Source: Bimastos eiseni (Eukaryota > Annelida > Clitellata > Crassiclitellata > Lumbricidae). From it: a stretch of 64,000 nt of DNA. Positions 49,142-60,439 of this stretch are shown here, piece by piece (position 1 is the first letter of the stretch; each line of letters begins with the position of its first letter). The stretch lies in the NCBI GenBank assembly GCA_959347315.1, contig OY365815.1:17881709-17945708 (forward strand), read 5' to 3'. A model generated the notes under the pieces. That model was given only the letters and a program-made list of their open reading frames with translations. It had not been told where the DNA came from and made no database searches. The translations under genes and the position numbers were made by a program.

Positions 49142-49320
49142 CAGAGAGACAGAGAGAGACAGAGAGACAGAAACAGAGACAGAGAGACAGACAGAGACAG
49201 ACAGACAGACAGAGAAAGAGAGGTAGAGAAAGAAAGAGAGACAGAGAGAGACAGAGAGACAGAAACAGAGACAGAGAGACAGACAGAGACAGACAGACAG
49301 ACAGAGAAAGAGAGGTAGAG

Positions 49321-49359
<39 letters not shown>

Positions 49360-49634
49360 CAGAAACAGAGACAGAGAGACAGACAGAGAGAGACAGACAG
49401 ACAGACAGAGAAAGAGAGGTAGAGAAAGAAAGAGAGAGAGAGAGACAAAGAGACAGAGAGACAGAAACAGAGACAGAGAGACAGACAGAGAGAGACAGAC
49501 AGACAGACAGAGAAAGAGAGGTAGAGAAAGAAAGAGAGAGAGAGAGACAAAGAGACAGAGAGACAGAAACAGAGACAGAGAGACAGACAGAGAGAGACAG
49601 ACAGACAGACAGAGAAAGAGAGGTAGAGAAAGAA

Positions 49635-49665
<31 letters not shown>

Positions 49666-49770
49666 CAGAAACAGAGACAGAGAGACAGACAGAGAGAGAC
49701 AGACAGACAGACAGAGAAAGAGAGGTAGAGAAAGAAAGAGAGACAGAGAGCGAGAGAGAGAGAGAGAGAC
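49081..49770. repeat. Purine-only minisatellite, about 102-bp unit, 6 copies
   Basis: After an (AT)n run at 49081-49104 and (GA)n to 49136, a GA/GACAGA-composed unit recurs with GACAGAAACAGAG anchors near 49168, 49260, 49360, 49462, 49564 and 49666; spacing settles at 102. Each copy also carries AGAAAGAGAGGTAGAGAAAG. The plus strand is nearly free of T. It ends about 760 bases before the SR gene's ATG. Long Ser/Leu/Cys-rich minus frames across it are artefacts. Confidence 0.95.
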
Positions 49771-49899
49771 ACGGGGGCAAATAGGGAGGCGCAGAAGAAT
49801 AGAAGCGCATTGGATGAACTGAACGTTATTGCTATAATCGATTGCAGCCGTGAGTGAGTGAGCGTAGGTCTATACGTGTTCTTGGCGCAGGCAAACAAA

Positions 49900-50530
49900 C
49901 AGAACGACGAACGATGACGCAGTGAGAGCGAACGGACGAACGAACGAACGAAGTGGTCTCAATATTTCCGTCCAAATAATCGCATCCGTCGGAATACCTG
50001 CACCGTTCGGCTGTGTTTCCACCTATTCGTCAACACGTCGACAAGAATCCGATTGGAGTCAGTGACACTCTCGACGAAGTACTTCGCAGTATTCCTCCGC
50101 TGAACTACCTTTGGTGGAGGCGCCGAAGCGATCAGTATCCGTCTGTTGGGTGGTGAGAAGTGAATACGTACCGGGTATAGAGTGGGCAGAAGGGTATAGG
50201 AGGCCTGCAGAGGTGGTCCGATCCTCGGTCTCTCGAGAGTCTGTATAGGCTCAGTCGCTTGGTCTTTCCTCGGTCTCTTATCTCTGCTTTAATTTGTGTC
50301 TTGTGTCTTGATCGTTGTTTTTTTCTTTGGTCCATTCCACTTCGGTCTTTGTCTTCCGCCCCATAACTTCCGGATTGTGTCATTCATGTCATCGTAGATC
50401 TGGAAGCCACCTTCTTCTGTCAATTCGTCCTCAGTTCAGCAGCATCCAATCAGTTCTCGACTACGGACTGAATGTAGACAGCCATCCGTCCGTTTTGCTC
50501 TGTAATCCTGCCACCATCACCTCAATCCAG
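49900..50530 (+). promoter_or_regulatory. Presumed promoter and 5' UTR of the SR gene
   Basis: CpG content is clearly higher than in the flanks (CGAACGGACGAACGAACGAA, TTCGTCAACACGTCGAC). From 50230 the plus strand becomes pyrimidine-rich (GGTCTTTCCTCGGTCTC), as often seen in 5' UTRs of splicing-factor and translation genes. No TATA box or start site can be fixed. Confidence 0.4.
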
Positions 50531-52657
50531 ATGTCCACCTCATCGCGGGACAGGCGTCCACCTGCAGAGGACCTCAGCTGTAAGGTCTACATCGGAGGCC
50601 TGGGCAACGGAGCCGACAGCCATGAGATCGAGACTGCCTTCGGTGCTTTCGGACGGGTTCAGAATGTATGGGTGGCCCGTAACCCCCCTGGGTTCGCCTT
50701 TGTCGCCTTCGAGGATCCAAGAGATGCAGAGGACGCCGTCAGGTGCCTCGATGGAACGTAAGTCTCACACTGCGACGGCTTCTATAACGCCACTCTTCAC
50801 TCGCTGGCCATGTTATTGTGCACTCTAGACCACGTGACATGTCACTTTCGCTCTTACACATGTCACCCGTGTATTCTTTATTCTGTCCTTCCTTCTTAGC
50901 GTTCAACTTTTCGTTCATCTTTTCGTCCATCCATCTGTTCTTCCGCATTATGTCTGACTTTCTTCCCTTTCATCCGTCTGTCCGTCTATAACTACCGAAA
51001 TCGACAATTATACCTTTCAATCGTTGACTCGTCCGATTTGTAGCTTAGCGTTAAACTGACTAAATTGCGCTTAGTCCTTGTTTGTTAGATGGTCGGCCTA
51101 TGATAAATAACAAGCTATTCGATGACAACATCCCATCAGCTATCAACAAAATATTCTATACACAATGACATATTATTTTCTGATTCGTTCTAACAACTAT
51201 ACCCACTGTACACAATAATATTTTCCATAATAATTTCTACACTGATAGCCTTAGCAACGGTTAGTTACTGTTTAACGACGCTCTGTCGTATTACGCGCTT
51301 GCCAACGCCATAAGTCATGCACCACTGAGATTGATCACTGACCGCTAAACGCACCCAGCTAGAATGAATGCATGTGTTTACTAGTTGTCAGCTATAATAG
51401 TCGTAGCAAGTATCGCGCGATCAACGCATGCAACAAGCAGTTAATTACCAAAGGACAAATTGATGTGATGTCATAAAATATCCAATACAAGTGTGGGCCC
51501 AGAATTTGTTCAATAATCTTCACTAATTATTACGTTAAAACTTTCCCTTTGTCTATCCATCCGTCACTACAGTCTCGTAGTTCATTTATTATGAAGGTTT
51601 GACTGCCCTGACAATTATAGTTAATTATCTTAATTACGGGTCTCAGTTAAACGTGTTCATTTGTTGTCTTGATTCATCGCCTCAATTCACCATTGTCTTA
51701 ATTCGTTGTTTTAATCAATTGCTTCCAACCGTAACTTCTTGTTCTTCAATTCGATCGAAAGGAAGTTGAATGGGAAGCGCGTGCGGGTGGAGAAGTCGAG
51801 CGGAGAATCGCGCTGGGAGAAATGGAACCTAAGTCCACCTGTCTCCACCACTTCCCACGGAGGAGTCACCCTGGAGTATAAAGACATTAAAGAAGCCATC
51901 CTTCTTCGGAAGCAACTTCGCCTCTCCAGGTTTATACTTAACCCTTCCTTCATAATGTCGAGCAATAGTCAAGACTACCAGTAGGTCAAGGTGAGGCGAT
52001 TAATTCACTGGGTAAAGGTGCGGCGATGAACTCATTAGGTCAAGGTGAGGTGATGAACTCAGTGGGTCAAGGTGAGGTGATGCACTCAGTGGGTCAAGAT
52101 GAGGCGATGAACTCATTAGGTCAAGGTGAGACGATGAACTCATTAGGTCAGGGTGAGGCGATGAACTCATTAGGTCAAAGTTAGGCGATGAATTCATTAG
52201 GTCAAAGTGAGGCGATGAACTCTTTAGGGCAGGGTGATACGGTGAACTCAGTAGGTCAAGGTGAGGGGATGAACTCAGTGGCTCAAGGTGAGACGATGAA
52301 CTCATTAGGTCAGGGTGAGGCGATGAACTCATTAGGTCAAAGTTAGGCGATGAATTCATTAGGTCAAAGTGAGGCGATGAACTCTTTAGGGCAGGGTGAT
52401 ACGGTGAACTCAGTAGGTCAAGGTGAGGGGATGAACTCAGTGGCTCAAGGTGAGGCGATGAACTCATTAGGTCAAGGTGAGACGACGAACTCATTAGGTC
52501 AAAGTGAGGCGATGAACTCGTCTTCCACTCGTGCGAAGGCGTTCAATCAACTGCGCAAGACCTTATAACATGTCAAACGTATAAGGAGACAGTTTTGATT
52601 TACTACCCGCCTATTCAGTGTCATCTATCCATACAGAGCGCGTGACACCGAAGGTCT

Positions 52658-52694
<37 letters not shown>

Positions 52695-55600
52695 CGTGGC
52701 TTTGTGCTATATGGCTATAACGGAAAGCTGTGCGTTCATTTTCCACACATTTGAACGCTAGTCTGGTCATATGTGTATATGTACATATGTTATATATGTT
52801 ATATATGTATATATGTATATATTATAGATATATATTATATTTGTTTTATTTTACTTCAAACTCACCTCAAATCGCATCTGTTTCGCTCGGTTATAGTACA
52901 AAACCTCATGGCCTATGCGTGTTCCTTTTTTTGAAAGCTCATAAGTGTGATAGACGACATTATTGACAATTTTACACTTAAATCATTCATGCCGTGGCAC
53001 TCGGTTGATGTTAAGTGTTGCTATTTATGCTAATGCAATGTGATGCGACTGAAGATGACGTATGCTGCATGATAACATAATTATAATGGACTATTAATAA
53101 AAGCTGCGACTGTGTGCTCTATAAGCTATATAATAACAGCTTTCTCTCATGTGCTCTGAAAATGCTAGATGCATTATAGCTATACAATGTAAGTGCTACT
53201 CTCTTGATGCTCTGACTTTGTTATATTGCTAGAAGTGCTATCTCTCTGCTATGACGATGTCATAATATATTACTGACACAATAGGCACTCTGTGCCCATG
53301 CACTCTCTCTCTATGTTATGATTTTGCTATTTTATTAAGTGTTGCGACTCTATAATTATATTATTGGTTATATTACTATATTTCTAGACTCTAAGTCGAT
53401 CCTCTTCGTGCCAATAAATGAGTATTTAGTAGTAGTGGCGGCGCTGCATGGACGCAAAATACGCAATTGCGTAACATAAAAGATAAAAAAATGACCAAAA
53501 TATTCCAACAAACTTTTTTAACGAAGCAAAAGAAATTAAAATATTTAGCCAAATAATTTATAAATGGATTGAAATTTTCAACTTCGTCAGAACATAATAC
53601 TTACTTAGCAGGCCTACTCACGGTATATTGCTGTTTTCCAGACTCAGAATAGCCTAGCTAAAAGGCCTATAATTATATTAGCGGCTTTTCATAGCGGACG
53701 ATAATCAAACATTTCCAGTTTAAACACGATATGTTTTCATTTTGATTTTACATTACAGTTTAAAATTGTAAATTTGTTTTTAAATTCTATCTTCAATTTT
53801 ATAAACCCGTTAGATGTAGTTGTGCTGATATTTTAAACTCACGTTGATGAAGTTTAGTAGGGCCTACTGCAGTTTACAGATATGAAAATTAGACGTAGAC
53901 AATGTCCGACGAAAATGCTCCGCAATCGCCAATAATATTTCAATAAAAAATTATAACGAAAAAAAAGACATTAAATTATTTAACCAAATAGGCCTAATAT
54001 GTAAATAGAACGAAAATTTTGTCAACTTCGTCTGAACACTTAGGCTACTTAGTAAACTACATGTACTTACGCGCATGGATATTTTCGAGACTCAGAAATT
54101 ATAGGCCTATAATAACGCTTTCCATAGCGAACAATAATTGAACATTACCTGTTTTAAAACGTTCTGTTTTCATTTTGCTTTTAAACTACAGTTTAAAAGC
54201 AAATTTTCAAGGCCAGCAGCCGCCACTATTTAGTAGCACAAACACAGAAAACAGGAACAACATTTACATGTTCACCAGGACATCAGACCTGCTTGATATA
54301 GGCCTAACTGTAGGCTAATTGAACATTTATATAGCCCCTGTCAAATAGCAAGCTAATCAGGAGGACTCTAGCTGTCAATCAATCAATCATTCAATCAATC
54401 AATCAGTCAATCAATATAAACTTGATGTAGCACCCCTTCACGATGTCCACTGAGAAGCTCTCTCTCGGGTGATAAGAACGCTTTCTTAGAGATGAGAGGA
54501 ATTTGTCCTTGTGGAAGGCCGTCACATTTAGTCTGGCCAACGAGTCAACGATGAAGAAACGCAATGTTGCGGGATGGAACTGCGTGCAAAAGGCAGAGTT
54601 TGAATTGTCAAATTCGAACGAGGGGGGAGGTTGAAAATGTTTCGTATGTCGAGATGTCCTAACTAAAATTTTTATGAACCTGAAATCGGTCTGCGGGCTG
54701 ACCCTCTCGGCCGATCTGGTCGCGAACTACGTACATTCACCTTTTGTAACTTACTGCGGTTTGTCAGTTTGTTTCTCATTAAACGAAGATATACACACAT
54801 GCCACAGAGATTGGCGTCTGAAGCATGTAGGAAAACAGAGCGGCCGCAGTACCAAGATGGCAACGCCAAGCGAAAGCAATGGTGTTGAAGGTGACATACG
54901 TTGGGATATTGTGAGCCAATGCAGGTCCCTCTGTACTCTCACGCATATAGGCCTACAGGAGATACATGACCAACCCTATACTGTTGCTTGCCATTGATCA
55001 GTCGCATAGCCGAGCGCAGGTCCGCACATAACGCCCAATGCGAAACTGTGAAGGTCAATATAATTTTTATTTCGAGGAGCAGTAGTCAAGACGACCCACA
55101 AGAAAGGCGGGAATCGAAGGAACTGTGGGCAAGGGAGTGGGAGACTCAGACTACCCGCAGCTGGTAGAGACAGCTACGGTAATGCTCAGCGTTATTACGA
55201 GTATGTTAATTTGTTCTATGGTGAGCGCTTGGTCAAAGAGAACCAAGAAATCCTGAACAAAGGTTGAGAAGGCGAAATTGCATAAAATGTAAGCAGGTGC
55301 TCAGAGAGCTTAAACACGTTCAGGTCAATTAGACGATCGACTTTTTAACGACATGTTGTGGTCGCCAGAGCCATTGGCGTAGATTCCTCTATCACCTTAT
55401 GTATAGGCCTACAGTTACAATAGTATTGACCGACTGGAAACTACCAGACAATCCATCAGATTTGGTTTCTTTATGAAGAGTCAGACAAAAGCAAATTTTA
55501 TGTCTTCTGAATATATAGCTGATTTTACAGACGCTGTTACCGTACTAGCTATCCTTTTCATTACAATTAAAAATAAATGTATTGATTTCATGCTTTTTCT

Positions 55601-58600
55601 ACTATTGTTAATCATCCTCAGTGTTACTATTATTATCACTGTGAATTAATTGTGTATTGTCGTGGTCGGAGTAGAAATGGTGAAAGTGGAAGTAGCAGTT
55701 GAAGTAGGCCTAGTGGCAGTAGTAGTAATTGTTGTCGTTGTAGTAATAGTTGTAGGACTAGTAGCTACACGATTAGTAGTAGTAGCATACTTGCAGTAGT
55801 TGTAGAATTAAAAAGAGGAAGATAAGGAGGACCAGGATGAGGAGGAGGAGCATGAGGAGGATCATGAGGAGGAGCAAGAGGCAAATCAGAATAGAATCTG
55901 GACTCTGTGTTGGAAAAGCTCAGTCATCCATCCGGTTTGCGTACAGTGTATAACGCAGGTTCAGGTAACTGGTCAGATATCATATGGGGTTCAGGCAACT
56001 GGTCAGATAACATATGAGGTTCAGATAACTGGTCAGATATCATATGGAGTTCAGATAACTGGTCAGATATCATATGGAGTCCCCCAAAATACTACAGCAA
56101 CTTATTAGACTTCTTTAGAGTATTCTTCGATTAATGCAGTCTGCGTCGATATACCGAAAGCTATGAAACGCGAACCTACTGTTCATATCGTCAGCGTATG
56201 GTCACGTATTTTCCGCTGTTACGAGCTTTCTATATTTAGAGTAATTGTCTGCAACAACATCTTGGCAACTCGCTACCTTGATATAAATCAGATGTCAAGA
56301 CTCAATAGACCTATTTAACGTTGACCTTATTAATATGGACAGACAGACAGACAGACAGAGATGTACGGGTCTGTGATAGAAGTGGATTCTCAGTCTATGT
56401 ATCCTGGAGTTTATATAGAGCCAACATTGAATCGCTAAGAAGCAATGTACCCTGCCATTTTTATAGAGACAACTCTGAATCGCTAAGAAGCAATGTATCC
56501 TGGCATTTATATAGAGCCAAAATATGCAGATAGGAAACATGGGCCACAAGAGAATATGGCGAAATGAAACGTATATGACAAATGAAGAGATACTGCAAAT
56601 GGTGGACGAGAATAGATCCCGATTAGGAATATTGGAAATCGACAAAGAATATGGTTTGGCCACCTACAGAAGGCGGTCTTGATAGAAGAATAGAGTGCAA
56701 GAAGACAAGAGAAGGACCGGGAAGGATTTTATTGTACTGGATGATGAGCGAGAGTTTCTGAAAGTTGAAGGCAATAGCCGGATAACGTGACGAGTGGCGA
56801 CATTAGACGCACGAGCATGCTAAGGAAGGCAAAGAATCAAAGGAGAAAAATGTATATTGTAATATATAAAGGTGACCTGACAAAACGCGCAGGACAAAAG
56901 CGCACTCGTTCATTCATAGTGCCTGCCGTCAATTGCGCGCTAGACAATTGTGCGCCGACAATAGCGCGTTCATGAAGACATGACCATTATAACCGAGAAA
57001 TAGGCCATTTAATTCTGAAGTAAAGTCGACTCGAAACGAAAGATTCAGTGCCATATAATGTGAAACAGCACGTGATGTGTTAATGTGTCATTTGCTAATT
57101 AAAGATTGTCAATCTCCATTTAGTTTAATTGTGACATTATTCGTAATTTCGGGTAGGTAAAATCGAGCAATGAATACGTTGTAGTATGTATGAAGTTTGA
57201 ACCAAGGCTATAGCAGATGTCGGTTAAGTTTTATAATCATGCTTTGATTTCGATGCCACTTTTCTAAATCTAGATCGATAGCGTTCTATTACGATCTCAA
57301 CGTGATCCTTATCTTTGCGAAAATAACCATTAATAGCCTTGGTTTTCACTCTAAGCACTAAATTGAACTATTGCTTTCTTTTTTCTATCATTTTCGCATC
57401 TAACGGGTGGCACTATTGTGTTCACATTATGGTATACTGCGCGTTCGTTTTTAATTGTCAATTTGTCATACAGCATAATTATAGAGTTGCCATATATATA
57501 CGATATAAGTGTTATAGAGGTTGACCTTTGAAGTAATCCACTCAAAGGGCTAATAATAGTCCATTCCGCCTGGTTTCCACGGTGCGCTTTTAACGTGGCA
57601 TATTCTACAGCGCCCAGTTGACAGCGTGCACATGTCGGTGCGCTTTTGTCATTCGCCTACAGTACGGGCCCCACGGTGCCAGATATATAGACGCATGTAT
57701 ATGTAAGAGTATTTAAACATTTACATAAATTACTGGTATATATTTAAGTTTATGCATTTACATAAATTATATATTTAAGTTTATACGTGAATGAATATAC
57801 GCACATATGCACATATAAATGTGTTTTTGAATGTTAAGAATCGGAGTCCGTGAACGCAATCCAGAACATTCCGATCCAGAATCCTCTTCCTCGTCTGATT
57901 CGCGGTCCAGATCCAGATCCAGACATCGAAGGCGCCGCTACTCTTCCGGTTCCAGCTCGGATATTCGAAGCCTGACGGAACACGCCAGACAACGCGAAAA
58001 GTTCACGCATGAACGGCGTTCGTTGGACGACTGCAGTCGAAGCGGAAGTAGACGACGACGACGACGGCGATCGCACTCGGAAAGAACGCGAAGAAGAACG
58101 CGGGGAGATAAAAAGAGAACGAGAAGACGGCGCTACATCAGGAGATCCTACGATTCGTCGTCGAGTCGCAGCTCAAGTGTGCGCATGCGCTCTTCGTCAG
58201 AACGCGATCGACAATGGAGAGCGTCAAAGTCAAGATCGAGATCAAGGTCAAGGTCACCAAAGCAAGATGGCGCCACAAAAGACGGAACGGTTCTTTCGAG
58301 TCGAAATAGAGCAAACGTAGGAAACAGAAACGAGCGCACAACCGGAAACGAAGTTGTAGATGACACCGTTAGCGCTAACAAGACCGCAATTGAAAACGAA
58401 GACCTGAAGATAACTGGAAATGAAATCTTAGAACTCAAGAAAACTGGAAGTGGAACCGTAAATATAAAGAAAACCGGAAGTGAAACCGTAAATATGAAGA
58501 AAACCGGAAGTGAAACCATAAATATGAAGAAAACCGAAAGTGAAACCGTAAATGTGAAGAAAACCGGAAGTGAAACCGTAAATATAAAGAAAACCGGAAG

Positions 58601-59210
58601 CGAAGCCGTAAATGTGAAGAAAACCGGAAGTGAAACCGTAAATATAAAGAAAACCGGAAGTGAAACCGTAAATATGAGGAAAATTGCAAGTGAAACCGTA
58701 AATATAAAGAAAATTGCAAGTGAAACTGGAAATCTAAAGAAAATTGGAAGGGAGGTCGGTAGCGTACGCACATTTGGAAGTAGGCACAAGGTCGGAAATG
58801 GTCGCAGAACCAGAAACGTAAGTGAGCACACGAATAAAAACTATAATGTAAAGACCGCACCGACACCGCTGGTTTGCAGGTGCATGACGACCATTTTCAA
58901 AGCGGATATGGTCAATGCGCAAACGCAAACGGAAGTTATCATTCAGAAGACAACAGGAGTGCAGTGTCAACGAACTCTGGAGCCAATACGCCGACTGTTG
59001 ACGAAACGCACAACTACAGCGAAAGACATGATGGTAACAAAAGAGGTTGAAGACAAGAGTGAACGGCAAAAGGCCAGAGATGGAGGTGATGAAATGAGAA
59101 TGGACACAACGACGTCATCGCTTCCTCTCTGCCAAGATGGTGTCGTCATCGCCGTAAAGGATGTTGACCGTTGCTGCTGTGAGACTCCTCGTCGGATACC
59201 TGTTCTCTGA
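50531..59210 (+). CDS. SR splicing factor (SRSF3/SRSF7-like RRM plus RS domain), three exons
   Basis: Binds pre-mRNA and guides splice-site choice in the nucleus (family knowledge). Exons: 50531-50757 (donor AC|GTAAGT), 51762-51929 (AAAG|G to CCAG|GTTTAT) and 57839-59210 (TTAAG|A to stop). Phases agree, giving 588 residues; SRSF3 has 164. The RRM (about 16-95) has RNP2 KVYIGGL and RNP1 GFAFVAFED, with [12 protein letters not shown] and DPRDAEDAV close to SRSF3/7. The linker 96-131 is not RS-like. RS and RRRR runs fill about 143-274 ([26 protein letters not shown]). Residues 332-441 are eleven decapeptides of type [10 protein letters not shown]. The tail carries AQTQTEV and TTGVQCQ. No zinc knuckle is visible. 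The exon 2-3 join is inferred from phase and RS content; a second weak donor, GA|GTATAA after 51875, has the same phase. Retention of intron 2 would stop at 51982-51984 and give 149 residues lacking the RS domain. Confidence 0.8.
50758..51761. other. SR gene intron 1
   Basis: 1004 bases, splitting the RRM between DGT and [10 protein letters not shown]. It has AT-rich unique sequence with TTCGTTCATC-like pyrimidine repeats early on. No nested gene. Confidence 0.7.
51985..52520. repeat. 27-bp minisatellite, 20 units, rich in splice-donor-like words
   Basis: Units of type GTCAAGGTGAGGCGATGAAC then TCATTAG. Nineteen full units and one partial. About half contain AAG|GTGAG(G/A) or CAGG|GTGAG, near-consensus 5' splice sites; others are mutated (AAAGTTAGG, AGGGTGATA). 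Units 7-12 and 13-18 form a 162-bp higher-order duplication. It starts 55 bases downstream of exon 2 of the SR gene. The 27-base period leaves long frames open on both strands without coding meaning. Confidence 0.95.
52521..53424. other. SR gene intron 2, AT-rich part
   Basis: (AT)n at 52660-52692 and TATATG repeats at 52775-52840. Words of the form TGTGCTCTATAAGC and TGCTATTT recur loosely through 52690-53340, hinting at an old degenerate tandem array. No coding content. Confidence 0.5.
53433..54228. mobile_element. 796-bp non-autonomous hAT-like transposon
   Basis: Begins TAGTGGCGGCGCTGC and ends GCAGCCGCCACTA, inverted termini of about 13 bases. The identical octamer TTTAGTAG flanks both ends (53425-53432 and 54229-54236), the 8-bp target duplication typical of hAT transposases. 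No transposase frame is present. Inside, a block of about 273 bases occurs twice in the same orientation (about 53497-53770 and 53928-54200), diverged but sharing CAACTTCGTC(A/T)GAACA, GAGACTCAGA-like and ACAGTTTAAAA words. It sits in intron 2 of the SR gene. Confidence 0.85.
54237..55958. other. SR gene intron 2, middle part
   Basis: (CAAT)n at 54378-54416; GTAGTAGTAG-like DNA at 55680-55800; GAGGAGGA at 55830-55880. A 107-codon plus frame at 54674-54997 has no recognised motif and is probably chance. Confidence 0.5.
55959..56079. repeat. 30-bp tandem repeat, 4 copies
   Basis: Unit GGTTCAGATAACTGGTCAGA then TATCATATGG, with few substitutions between copies; SR gene intron 2. Confidence 0.95.
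56400..56521. repeat. 48-bp tandem repeat, 2.5 copies
   Basis: Unit begins TATCCTGGAGTTTATATAGA and ends GAATCGCTAAGAAGCAATG; preceded by a (GACA)n run at 56339-56358. Confidence 0.9.
56525..57838. other. SR gene intron 2, 3' part
   Basis: AT-rich; GCGC-containing short words recur at 56888-56970 (CAAAAGCGCACTCG, CAATTGCGCGC, AATAGCGCG). The acceptor before exon 3 is GTGTTTTTGAATGTTAAG, with only a modest pyrimidine tract. Confidence 0.5.
58437..58766 (+). repeat. In-frame 30-bp coding repeat, 11 units
   Basis: Within SR gene exon 3. Each unit reads AAGAAAACCGGAAGTGAAAC then CGTAAATATA, encoding K-K-T-G-S-E-T-V-N-(I/M/V). Later units drift to KKIASETVN and [10 protein letters not shown] weaker related block, [10 protein letters not shown], precedes them, so the array may have grown from an older seed. 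The antisense frame is also open over this stretch, but that follows from the period being a multiple of three. Confidence 0.95.
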
Positions 59211-59392
59211 GTCCTCTGGGTGGAAATTAGATCGTGGTAAAGGGTTTGGCGGTGTGGAGGAGTAGTGCAATACACAGCGATCCTAGGCAGCGGATGACAC
59301 TAGCCGGCTATTGTTTCCTCTTCACAGCTCATTATACGCGGTATAAGATGCGTTTATGGAGGTGGTGGAAGTTATATAAACACGAGGAACGA

Positions 59393-59398
59393 AATAAA
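59393..59398 (+). terminator. Candidate poly(A) signal of the SR gene
   Basis: AATAAA lies 183 bases after the stop codon, giving a short 3' UTR. Later signals cannot be excluded. Confidence 0.5.
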
Positions 59399-59419
59399 AT
59401 ATGCATCGCAGTGGAAATG

Positions 59420-60420
59420 TCACAGGAGAGTAGAATGAATCATTGAATGATTTGATTTCCAGACAGACCACTCATGTGTGTACTGTGTATACATACGACC
59501 GTGAACGACTTGCGAAGCATGATTCATCCGAATAGTCAGTCGTAATGAATCTTTCTCATTATTTTTATGCAGCGTATTATGAAAACGATTATCTTTAATC
59601 TAGATTCTGGAACCGAACTCATTCTAATTTAAGCTAATTTAGGCTAATAATGAGTATAGACGTATTTGGTAATAGCGCACTACCACTTGAAAGGACATTG
59701 ACGCTTTAATTATGCAAATTACTGTCAAGCAACAGACGACTTATAACACACTAACTAAGATTAAAGACTTTGAAGTTTAAGGTCTGGTCAACGTCCAGTG
59801 AATCAGTATTATTTGGTCGAGTGCAGCTGTCCTTCTGTTTCTTCGACGGATTTGAGGTGTTTTCTGTTTTTTAAATGAGGTTTTGTTTAGTTTTTCATAG
59901 CTGACATTGTTGCGGGATATCGACGGATTCGTGTCTGTTAGTCGGAGTATTCAAGAACCATGCGCCATGTCTGAGAGGAGAGTTTCCAAGCGCATGACCA
60001 ATGACGGTGTATGATTTGATTTCGAATGAATTTTGATAAAACAGTTAACAGATTGGTGTCTATTAGTCGGACTCTTCTTAAGACTGACTTTTACTTATTC
60101 CAGCGATCGCAATTCGATAATAACCAGTCACCATAATGAATCGAGTTGTTTTTCTTTTGGCAATAAACTTTTTCAGATGTTTCCGCAAAACATAAACGCC
60201 TTGCCAATTAAATATATTAAATCGATCGCCAGATAATCATTTTAAATTATCATCTTCCATTGGTTATGGCTCTTTGAAGCAACTAAACTTATATATCGTA
60301 CCCAGTTGACTCAGCCGAGTGACACGTGGCCATTTTGCTGGTAAAGCACCTGTACTCACTCATCTGTTATCCTCACGCGTTGATGTCGATCTGAACTGTT
60401 GTCGACAGCTTCTGAAGTTG
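59420..60420. other. Intergenic DNA
   Basis: No gene recognised. AT-rich unique sequence. A short plus frame at 60033-60236 has no motif. Confidence 0.4.
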
Positions 60421-60439
60421 ATAAACTGCAGGAAGGTGG

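Noticed and set aside
48906..49898. 330- and 256-codon Ser/Leu/Cys-rich minus frames
   Set aside because: They are translations of the GA/GACAGA minisatellite; several phases are open at once because the sequence lacks stops, and no domain is present.
52000..52494. 164-codon minus frame of [14 protein letters not shown] repeats
   Set aside because: Antisense of the 27-bp intronic minisatellite; the period is divisible by three, which keeps any stop-free frame open.
58148..58831. 227- and 143-codon minus frames across SR exon 3
   Set aside because: Antisense shadows of the 30-bp coding repeat; the plus strand has RS-domain content, fits splice phase with the RRM and is clearly the coding strand.
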